From positions 1 through 30,486 of the forward strand of contig JAYVXO010000230.1 in assembly GCA_043785105.1 (NCBI GenBank): a stretch of 30,486 bases of DNA, given 5' to 3'. A model generated the notes under the pieces. The model was not told the origin of the DNA and searched no databases. It was given only the letters and a program-made list of their open reading frames with translations. Shown one piece after another: positions 16,528-22,496 of this stretch. The position numbers and the translations under genes are program-made. How positions within the stretch are numbered: position 1 is the stretch's first letter; each line of letters opens with the position of its first letter. This stretch comes from Fimbriiglobus sp043785105 (GTDB taxonomy: Bacteria; Planctomycetota; Planctomycetia; Gemmatales; Gemmataceae).

Positions 16528-16800
16528 ACCGCTTCGCGGTAGCGGTTGGGTGGAACCGATACCCAGGGTGCGCGAAGCGCGACCCTGGGCTATTATCTGC
16601 AACCGCTTCGCGGTAAAGACCGCGAGCGGCATGATGCGGTTGGGTCCGCTTTCCCAGGGTGCGCTGCGCGACCCTGGGCTATTGTCTACAACCGCTTCGC
16701 GGTAAAGACCACGAGCGGGATGATGCGGTGAATCCGTTCCCAGGGTGCGCAACGCGACCCTGGGCTATTGTCTGCAACCGCTTCGCGGTAGAGACAACGG
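16528..16800 (-). repeat. Right REP-like array: inverted two-hairpin units
   Basis: Reverse complements of the left-array unit lie at 16562-16630, 16653-16719 and 16739-16800. A short remnant (AACCGCTTCGCGGT, from 16528) follows the transposase stop. The last unit keeps both hairpins but loses the CGAGCGGG end where it meets the trxB stop codon. Loop sequences vary (GCGCGAAGCGC, GCGCTGCGC, GCGCAACGC) while the CCCAGGGT/ACCCTGGG stem and the CTATTGTCTGCA-type spacer are kept. Confidence 0.9.
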
Positions 16801-17871
16801 CTAAACATGCCCATGATGCCCGAGCCAGCGTTCCGCGTCGAGGGCGGCCATGCAGCCGGTACCGGCTGCGGAGATGGCTTGGCGATAGTAGTCGTCGGCC
16901 ACGTCACCGGCGGCGAATACGCCATCGACGCTGGTGTAGCTGCGGGCCACCGTCGTCCACTTGATGTAGCCTTTTTCGCTCAACTCAATTTGCCCGTTCA
17001 AAAACCCGACGTTCGGGGTGTGGCCGATCGCCAGGAAGACGCCGGTGCAATCGACTTTCCGCCGTTGCGCCGTTTTGGTGTCTTTCACCATCACCGCCGT
17101 CACGCCGTTCTTGTCGTCGCCTAAAACCTCGTCCATCACGCTATTCCACTGAATGTCGATTTTCGGGTTGGCCTTCGCGCGTTCGGCCATGATCTTGCTG
17201 GCTCGCAGGCTGTCCCGGCGGACCAGCATCACCACGTTGCTACTGTACTTCGTCAGGTACGCGGCTTCTTCACACGCGGAATCGCCGCCGCCGATGACCA
17301 CAATCGGCTTGCTCCTGAATCGGGGCAACGCACCGTCGCACACCGCACAGGCGGACACGCCACGGTTTTTGAAGTGATCTTCGCTCGGCAAGCCCATGTA
17401 GTTGGCGCGGGCGCCGGTGGAGATAATGAGCGTGAGCGTTTCCACGGTGGTGCCGTCGTGCATGGTCAACGTGAACGGGTTCTTCGAGAGATCGACTTTG
17501 ACGACATCCTTCGATTCGACCCGCGTGCCGTAGTTCACGGCTTGCTGGCGCATCAGCGCCATCAACTCCGGGCCGTTGATGCCGTGGCTAGGTTGCTCTT
17601 TGCCTTTGGCTACCCAGTACGGATAATCGGGGTCGTCGGTTTTCAGCGCCGTTTTGAGATATTCGCGCGTGTCACCGGCCGGCCAACTCGGGAAGTTTTC
17701 GACTTCCGTTGTGAGGGCCAACTGCCCAAGAGGGAGCGTGCCGTTCTGTCGATTGGCTTCGTCGTAAGGGTTGCCTTGAAACACGAGTGGTTCGATTAAG
17801 GCACGAGCGGCATAAATCGCGGCCGTCCACGCCGCAGGTCCAGAACCGATGATGACAACTTTTTCAGGCAC
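16801..17871 (-). CDS. trxB: Thioredoxin reductase (NADPH, FAD)
   Basis: TrxB passes electrons from NADPH through FAD and a disulfide to thioredoxin in the cytoplasm. The 356-aa protein has an N-terminal FAD site (IIGSGPAAWTAA, 7-18), the redox pair CAVC (C175, C178) followed by DG, the NADPH site VVIGGGDSACEEA (about 191-203), and the C-terminal FAD segment VFAAGDVADDYYRQ. It is about 35 residues longer than typical TrxB, mainly through an insertion around 65-95 (LKTDDPDYPYWVAKGKEQPSHG). The start is GTG at 17871, with GGAGCGG just upstream. It diverges from argA. Its stop codon directly touches the last unit of the REP-like array, which may terminate its transcript. Confidence 0.95.
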   Translation of the reverse strand: MPEKVVIIGSGPAAWTAAIYAARALIEPLVFQGNPYDEANRQNGTLPLGQLALTTEVENFPSWPAGDTREYLKTALKTDDPDYPYWVAKGKEQPSHGINGPELMALMRQQAVNYGTRVESKDVVKVDLSKNPFTLTMHDGTTVETLTLIISTGARANYMGLPSEDHFKNRGVSACAVCDGALPRFRSKPIVVIGGGDSACEEAAYLTKYSSNVVMLVRRDSLRASKIMAERAKANPKIDIQWNSVMDEVLGDDKNGVTAVMVKDTKTAQRRKVDCTGVFLAIGHTPNVGFLNGQIELSEKGYIKWTTVARSYTSVDGVFAAGDVADDYYRQAISAAGTGCMAALDAERWLGHHGHV

Positions 17872-18007
17872 AGAATCCGCTCCGGGTCGAGGTTGATTGG
17901 CGTGTTGGTAAAAGATTCTCGGTGGCGTCCATCGGGCTTACAGCCGATGGGAACGAAACAGAATAGTATTGTAAGACGATCACCGATTGTGGGGAGAAGC
18001 TGAGCTT

Positions 18008-19336
18008 ATGTTGCGTCTGACGGACCTCCGCGAAATTCTGCGTTATGTTCCCCGGTTTCGGGATCGGGTCTTCGTGATTGCCATTGATGGCGCGATCGTC
18101 GAGGACGACAACTTCCCGAACTTATTGTTAGACATCGCGCTGTTGCGAAGTCTGAGCATTCGCGTGGCACTGGTTCACGGTGCGGCCAAGCAGGTGGATC
18201 ATTACGCGCGGCTCACAAACATTACGCCGTCGGATTTGGTGGGTACGGGTGTCACCGACCGTGAGACGTTGCAGGTCGCCATCACCGCCGCCAACCGCGT
18301 GTCGCATGAAATCCTCGAAGGACTCGCCGCGAACGATCTTCGCGGCGCTTGCCCAAATGCCATTACCGCCCACCCGGCTGGTATCTTGGGTGGCATCGAC
18401 CATCAGTTCACGGGTCGGGTCGAACGCATCGACTCGGTTTTGCTGAATAACCTGCTCGAACACGACATTATACCCGTCGTGCCACCGCTCGGGATTGATG
18501 GCATGGGGCACAGTTACCGACTCAATTCTGATGCGGTCGCAGTGGAGGTTGCCAAAACTCTGGGTGCGGTCAAGTTGATTTACCTCGCCACCGATGGCGG
18601 CGTGAAAGATGCCCGTGGCGTGATTCGACAGATGACCGTAGAAGATGCCGAAGCGTACCTCAAAAAAAATCGCAACGAGATGGCCCCCGGCACGATCACA
18701 AAACTGGCCCACTCCGTCCGGGCTGGTAAAGAAGGGATCGAGCGGATTCACATCATTGACGGCCGCGAACAGGAGGGGTTGCTCGGTGAAGTCTTTTCCA
18801 ACGAAGGCATCGGCACCCTGATCTACACCAACGAGTACCAAGCGATTCGGTTGGCGCAGAAAAAAGACTTGCGCGCCGTGTACAACCTCATTCAACAAGG
18901 CATCAAAGCCGAAGAACTGGTGCGACGGTCTCGGGCCGATTTAGAACGGCAGATTGCGGATTACTTCGTGTTCGAGATGGATCGCAACCCGGTGGCGTGT
19001 GGGGCACTGCACATGTACCCGGAACAAAACAAAGCCGAACTCGCCTCGATCTACGTCGATCCACGCTACGAGAACCAAGGCATCGGCGGGAAGCTCATCT
19101 ATTACGCGGAGAACTTGGCCCGAACCCGTGGCGTGGACATGTTGTTCTGTCTCTCGACGCAAGCCATCAATTATTTCATCCAACGCGGTGGGTTCAAGCT
19201 CGGCACCCCGGACGACCTCCCGCCGGTCCGCCGCGAGGTCTACGAACGAAACGGCCGTCGCAGCCAAGTTTTGGTCAAGGTTTTCAATGACGTGGCCAAG
19301 CCCGCATCGGACGACATTACACCCGCACCGCGTTGA
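18008..19336 (+). CDS. argA: N-acetylglutamate synthase (amino-acid kinase + GNAT domains)
   Basis: ArgA acetylates L-glutamate with acetyl-CoA, the first step of arginine synthesis. From the ATG at 18008 the protein is 442 aa, almost the length of the E. coli enzyme. The amino-acid-kinase-like domain (about 1-280) contains VFVIAIDGAIVEDDNFPNLLLDIALL, LVHGAAKQVD and RLNSDAVAVEVAKTLGAVKLIY; in ArgA it senses arginine. The GNAT domain (about 290-435) contains ELASIYVDPRYENQGIGGKLI, the acetyl-CoA loop. A GTG seven codons earlier (17987) is in frame, but family length favours 18008. Other arginine genes are not present. Feedback inhibition by arginine is expected from the family but not readable from sequence. 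Confidence 0.92.
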   Translation: MLRLTDLREILRYVPRFRDRVFVIAIDGAIVEDDNFPNLLLDIALLRSLSIRVALVHGAAKQVDHYARLTNITPSDLVGTGVTDRETLQVAITAANRVSHEILEGLAANDLRGACPNAITAHPAGILGGIDHQFTGRVERIDSVLLNNLLEHDIIPVVPPLGIDGMGHSYRLNSDAVAVEVAKTLGAVKLIYLATDGGVKDARGVIRQMTVEDAEAYLKKNRNEMAPGTITKLAHSVRAGKEGIERIHIIDGREQEGLLGEVFSNEGIGTLIYTNEYQAIRLAQKKDLRAVYNLIQQGIKAEELVRRSRADLERQIADYFVFEMDRNPVACGALHMYPEQNKAELASIYVDPRYENQGIGGKLIYYAENLARTRGVDMLFCLSTQAINYFIQRGGFKLGTPDDLPPVRREVYERNGRRSQVLVKVFNDVAKPASDDITPAPR

Positions 19337-19479
19337 GATGTGGCGTGGGGTTATTCCGGCTGTTCGGGTTGTCGGCACAACGAACTAGGCTGACTTGCCG
19401 GTTCTCAACATCTTTTGGATTGTTCGGGTTCGTCTGTTGTCGATTTCATCTCGCACACTTTGCCCTGCGAGACGTAATC

Positions 19480-19818
19480 ATGGCAACATTTTATCTTCTC
19501 CCGCCGCGCGAATGCCTAGAACATGCCGTTGGGCAGTTTGTGAACCGCATCCTGCCGGGTGTTCCTGTGCCGGAGAGTTTGTGGTCTTGTCTCGTCGAAC
19601 ACCTTGTCGGGTTACCCAGCGCGCATTCCGCACGGCACGTGATTCACCGCGAAGATTTGCCGGGGTTGGGTTCACTGGATCGGGATTTGGCTGAGGGTTT
19701 TGGTGCAGAAGCCGGTGACCGAATCGTCGAAGTGGGGTTAGCCACACACGGCCAAAACCCGATCGTTCGAGAATGGGTGATGTCAGTCACTGTTTCCGAA
19801 TCCCTATCAGTCCGATAG
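19480..19818 (+). CDS. Hypothetical protein starting MATFYLLPPRECLE
   Basis: This 112-aa protein has no membrane segment or signal peptide. Its N-terminus, MATFYLLPPRECLEHAVGQFVNRILPGVPVPESLW, looks like a compact domain and is the kind of opening I associate with small planctomycete-conserved proteins, but I cannot name a family. I chose the ATG at 19480, where protein-like composition begins; the open frame back to 19333 has a Cys/Phe/Arg-rich composition unlike a gene. It follows argA by about 140 bp and precedes the acidic protein gene by 51 bp. Function unknown. Confidence 0.6.
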   Translation: MATFYLLPPRECLEHAVGQFVNRILPGVPVPESLWSCLVEHLVGLPSAHSARHVIHREDLPGLGSLDRDLAEGFGAEAGDRIVEVGLATHGQNPIVREWVMSVTVSESLSVR

Positions 19819-19869
19819 GCTAACACCTACTACACTTGGTGACACCAGCAGCCCGGAATCCATCCCACC

Positions 19870-20424
19870 ATGCCAGACCCGCTCGATAACGACCCTTGGG
19901 CAGACCTTTACAAAGACCTCGGCGTTGAAGGCAACGAGAAGCCGAAGGCCACGGTTGCCACTCACCCGAAACCCGCTCCGGCGCCAGAAGTCGAGTCCGC
20001 CGAAGAAGTCCAGGCCGAGGATGGAATCGACGGCGATGAAGCCGACGATACCGACGGCGAGTACGAAAGCGACGAAGCCGGTGAGGGAGATGCCCCCGGA
20101 GAAGGCAGCGGTACGGAGGACGAACCCGGAACGAAAAAACGCCGTCGTCGTCGCCGTCGCCGTAACAAAAAGAAACCGGGTACCGATACGCCAGGCGAAG
20201 TGGCAGAAGGTGAAGTGACGCCAGTCGCAACACGCGCACCCGTGGCGATCGTGCCCGAAGCCGAGGGCGAATATGAAGACGAGTACGTTGAAGAAGAAGT
20301 CGCGGAGACCGTCGCTTCTTCCGTCGAAGAAGTCAGTACCGAGATGACCCGCGAGATGATTGCGAACTGGAACGTCCCGTCGTGGGAAGAAATCGTGACC
20401 GGCTTGTATCGCCCGGACAGGTAA
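19870..20424 (+). CDS. Acidic low-complexity protein with an Arg/Lys run
   Basis: This 184-aa protein has a defined N-terminus (MPDPLDNDPWADLYKDLGVE), a long Glu/Asp-rich stretch (about 38-90), a run of eight Arg followed by Asn and three Lys (about 95-107), a second acidic stretch (about 132-155), and a C-terminal segment with hydrophobic residues (MTREMIANWNVPSWEEIVTGLYRPDR). The conserved-looking ends with a disordered middle suggest short docking motifs at both termini and a charged linker that might bind nucleic acid. No family recognised. It is followed 8 bp later by a perfect palindrome serving as a likely terminator shared with trpG. Confidence 0.7.
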   Translation: MPDPLDNDPWADLYKDLGVEGNEKPKATVATHPKPAPAPEVESAEEVQAEDGIDGDEADDTDGEYESDEAGEGDAPGEGSGTEDEPGTKKRRRRRRRRNKKKPGTDTPGEVAEGEVTPVATRAPVAIVPEAEGEYEDEYVEEEVAETVASSVEEVSTEMTREMIANWNVPSWEEIVTGLYRPDR

Positions 20425-20432
20425 TGCCCTCC

Positions 20433-20462
20433 AAAGCCCATGAACGATCGTTCATGGGCTTT
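20433..20462. terminator. 30-bp perfect palindrome, bidirectional terminator candidate
   Basis: A perfect inverted repeat with centre CATGAACGATCGTTCATG, extended to AAAGCCC/GGGCTTT at the ends, lies between the convergent 184-aa gene and trpG. It ends in TTT on both strands, a weak but usable terminator tail. An identical copy lies at 22439-22468. Confidence 0.7.
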
Positions 20463-20471
20463 CCTCGCAAC

Positions 20472-21056
20472 TCACTTCCAATCTGCCAAACTCAGGAAGT
20501 TCTTGAGTATCTTCGGCCCTTCAAGTGTTAAGAAGCTCTCGGGGTGAAACTGCACGCCGTGCAGGGGCCAAGTCTTGTGTCGCACGCCCATGATCTCGCC
20601 TTCGGCAGTCCACGCGCTGATTTCAAACTCCGGGTTCGTCCAGGTTTCCCGCTTAATCACGAGTGAATGGTATCGAGTCGCGTCGAACGGGTTCGACAAC
20701 CCGGCGAACACGCCGCGGCCGTCGTGGTGAATCGGCGACACTTTCCCGTGCATGATCCGCACGTTGCGAATCACTTCCCCGCCAAACGTGTGACCAATGC
20801 ACTGGTGGCCGAGACACACGCCAAAAATCGGGACCGTGGCCGCATAGCGTTTCAAAACTTCATTCGAGATGCCCGCTTCTTTTGGCGTGCAGGGGCCAGG
20901 GGAAATGACGATGTGCGTCGGGGCCAGTGCGTCGATTTGGTCGAGCGTGATTTGATCGTTGCGAACCACCTGCATCGGCAGCTTGGCTTCAATCTCGCCG
21001 AAGCGTTGGACAAGGTTGTAGGTGAACGAGTCGTAGTTATCAATGAGCAGAATCAT
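20472..21056 (-). CDS. trpG: Glutamine amidotransferase of anthranilate/aminodeoxychorismate synthase
   Basis: This 194-aa class I glutamine amidotransferase releases ammonia from glutamine for anthranilate synthase (tryptophan) or aminodeoxychorismate synthase (folate). It shows NYDSFTYNLVQ (7-17), the oxyanion motif PGPCTP, the nucleophile C81 in GVCLGHQ, and the catalytic H171 and E173 in QFHPESFLT. TrpG and PabA cannot be separated by sequence alone, and one protein often serves both. The ATG at 21056 overlaps the stop of the upstream 95-aa gene (ATGA), so translation is coupled. No trpE or pabB partner is in the window. Confidence 0.93.
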   Translation of the reverse strand: MILLIDNYDSFTYNLVQRFGEIEAKLPMQVVRNDQITLDQIDALAPTHIVISPGPCTPKEAGISNEVLKRYAATVPIFGVCLGHQCIGHTFGGEVIRNVRIMHGKVSPIHHDGRGVFAGLSNPFDATRYHSLVIKRETWTNPEFEISAWTAEGEIMGVRHKTWPLHGVQFHPESFLTLEGPKILKNFLSLADWK

Positions 21057-21340
21057 GATTGCCGTTGGGGGATTTTTTGAGCACTGTTCACGGTACTGTC
21101 GTAGGTCTTCTTCTCGTCGTCGTTGGCTTCCACAAGGACGTTTTCAAAGTCTGCGATGTCGTACCACGCGCCGTCGGCAAAATCGACGACGGCACGGCCA
21201 CTGTAGTTCACCGTAATGACCCGACCGGCGCGACCTTCAAAGCGTTTTAAGTCGTCCCGCATCCCGGCTTTGACGGTCACGAACCGATCGGACCACGTCG
21301 CACGAAGTTGATCGACAATTGCTTTGTCCGGGATTTTCAT
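21053..21340 (-). CDS. Hypothetical 95-aa protein between epimerase-like and trpG genes
   Basis: From the ATG at 21340 (MKIPDKAIVDQLRATWSDRF...) this is a 95-aa soluble protein with a beta-rich middle (GRAGRVITVNYSGRAVVDFADGAWYDI) that resembles a small SH3-like barrel, and a polar tail. That fold guess is weak. The start lies one base after the stop of the TIM-barrel gene, with GAGGG immediately upstream, and its stop overlaps the trpG start. It is therefore the middle gene of a tightly coupled three-gene operon. No function is assigned. Confidence 0.75.
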   Translation of the reverse strand: MKIPDKAIVDQLRATWSDRFVTVKAGMRDDLKRFEGRAGRVITVNYSGRAVVDFADGAWYDIADFENVLVEANDDEKKTYDSTVNSAQKIPQRQS

Positions 21341-21341
21341 A

Positions 21342-22334
21342 CTACCCTCGGAAGGCCCGTGGGCCTTGGGTCGGCGGGTCAAAGTCGAGTTGCTTCACGA
21401 ACCGGCACGCTTCGGCGGCGCCGAATTCCCGATCCATGCCGGGGTCGTGCCAATCTATTGAGAGCGGGCCGTCGTACCCAATTTCGTTCAGGGTGCGGAT
21501 GATCGCTTCCCAATCCATGCCGCCCCGCCCCGGTGAGCGGAATTGCCAACCACGGCGGTTGTCACCACTTGGCCAATAACCAGCCAATAGCCCGGAGCGG
21601 CCGTCCAAGCTCAGCACCGCGTCCTTGATATGGACATGATAGATGCGATCGGCGAACCGACGCAAGAATGCAATCGGATCAATCCCTTGCCAGTGCAGAT
21701 GACTCGGATCGAACAAGATTCCGAATTCCTCACGGGCGTTCAACGCATCAATTACAACTTCGGTTGAAAACAGGTCGAACGCCATTTGCCCAGGGTGAAC
21801 CTCGCAGGCGAACCGCACGCCGCATTCGCGGGCCACGTCCAAGATGGGATTCCACTGGGCGGCAAAAATTTTCAGGGCGTCCGCGATGAGTTCCGGTTTG
21901 GGGGCCGGATACCCGCAGACATACGACCACACCGGGGAACCCGTGAAACCGCTGACGACGTTGGTGCCCACTTTTTCGGCGAAGCGGAAGGTGGCCATCA
22001 ATTCTTCGGCGGCCCGCTGTTGGACGCCGACGGGGTTCCCGTCTCCCCAGACGTAATCCGGCACAAGAGCTTGGTGACGGCTGTCGATGATGTCCGAAAT
22101 GGCTTGCCCGACTTTGTGGTTCGCAATCACCGGCACTTGGAGATCGTGCCGGGCCAGCAGATCAAGCCGTGAGGTGCCGTAGTTCTCTTCGCTAAGTCCC
22201 CGTTGCACTTCGAGGTGATCGCCCCAGCAACACAACTCGAACCCCTGGTAGCCCCAATCACTCGCCTTGGACGCAAGCGATTCGAGTGACAAATCGGCCC
22301 ACGGTCCGGTGAAGAGCAAAATCGGTCGGGGCAT
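21342..22334 (-). CDS. Sugar phosphate isomerase/epimerase-like TIM-barrel protein
   Basis: This 330-aa protein belongs to the xylose-isomerase-like TIM-barrel family (AP_endonuc_2 fold), cytoplasmic enzymes that isomerise or epimerise sugars with a divalent metal. It shows PILLFTGPWADLSLESLASKASDWGYQGFELCCWG at the N-terminus, then FACEVHPGQMAFD, LFDPSHLHWQGIDP, YHVHIKDAVL and GPLSIDWHDPGMDREFGAAEA, which carry the Glu/Asp/His metal ligands of the family. The true start is the ATG at 22334, preceded by AGGGGA; the frame continues upstream only because the 26-bp tandem repeats happen to be open. Substrate unknown. It is the first gene of the operon with the 95-aa gene and trpG. Confidence 0.87.
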   Translation of the reverse strand: MPRPILLFTGPWADLSLESLASKASDWGYQGFELCCWGDHLEVQRGLSEENYGTSRLDLLARHDLQVPVIANHKVGQAISDIIDSRHQALVPDYVWGDGNPVGVQQRAAEELMATFRFAEKVGTNVVSGFTGSPVWSYVCGYPAPKPELIADALKIFAAQWNPILDVARECGVRFACEVHPGQMAFDLFSTEVVIDALNAREEFGILFDPSHLHWQGIDPIAFLRRFADRIYHVHIKDAVLSLDGRSGLLAGYWPSGDNRRGWQFRSPGRGGMDWEAIIRTLNEIGYDGPLSIDWHDPGMDREFGAAEACRFVKQLDFDPPTQGPRAFRG

Positions 22335-22353
22335 TGGAACCGTCCCCTGTTGA

Positions 22354-22441
22354 GGGCAAAAAAGCCCATGAACCGTGCGGGGCAAAAAAGCCCATGAACC
22401 GTGCGGGGCAAAAAAGCCCATGAACCGTGCGGGGCAAAAAA
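22354..22441 (-). repeat. Tandem 26-bp repeats derived from a terminator half-site
   Basis: Three exact 26-bp units (22354-22379, 22380-22405, 22406-22431) are followed by a fourth, partial copy that runs into the palindrome at 22439. Each unit contains GGGC-AAAAAA-GCCC and CATGAACC. On the minus strand each copy gives TTCATGGGCTTTTTTGCCC, half of the terminator stem plus its T-run. They lie between the upstream membrane-protein gene and the epimerase-like start, in the leader of the trpG operon. Confidence 0.9.
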
Positions 22442-22468
22442 GCCCATGAACGATCGTTCATGGGCTTT
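22439..22468 (-). terminator. Intrinsic terminator, second copy of the 30-bp palindrome
   Basis: Identical to the palindrome at 20433-20462. On the minus strand the stem-loop is followed by TTTTTT (22441-22436), the classic form of a rho-independent terminator, 28 bp after the stop of the 561-aa membrane protein gene. Confidence 0.85.
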
Positions 22469-22496
22469 GTGCGGACTTTACCACTGTTGAGACAAA

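Larger units (their letters stand above)
15757..16800 (+). mobile_element. REPtron-like locus: Y1 transposase inside inverted REP arrays
   Basis: Three repeat units in one orientation precede the transposase gene and three, plus a remnant, follow it in the opposite orientation, making a large imperfect inverted repeat around the gene. The locus fills the whole gap between the convergent rmlA and trxB genes. I see no IS-type target duplication at its edges. The picture fits a resident transposase with its cognate repeats rather than a freshly inserted IS. Confidence 0.75.

Noticed and set aside
15757..16800. CRISPR array, because of regularly spaced repeats around 15.76-16.0 and 16.5-16.8 kb
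   Set aside because: Units are about 67 bp with internal hairpins, spacing is irregular, the intervening sequences are short and partly related, and orientation flips around a Y1 transposase; no cas genes are present.
17929..17950. CCATCGG...CCGATGG hairpin in the trxB-argA divergent region as an operator
   Set aside because: The stem is only 7 bp, and similar short hairpins are common; there is no link to a known ARG box or other operator.
22258..22461. Apparent repeat peptides (MGFFAPHGSWAFLPRTVHGL type) upstream of the epimerase-like gene
   Set aside because: They are translations of the 26-bp terminator-derived repeats in different frames. The gene starts at 22334 with its own ribosome site.
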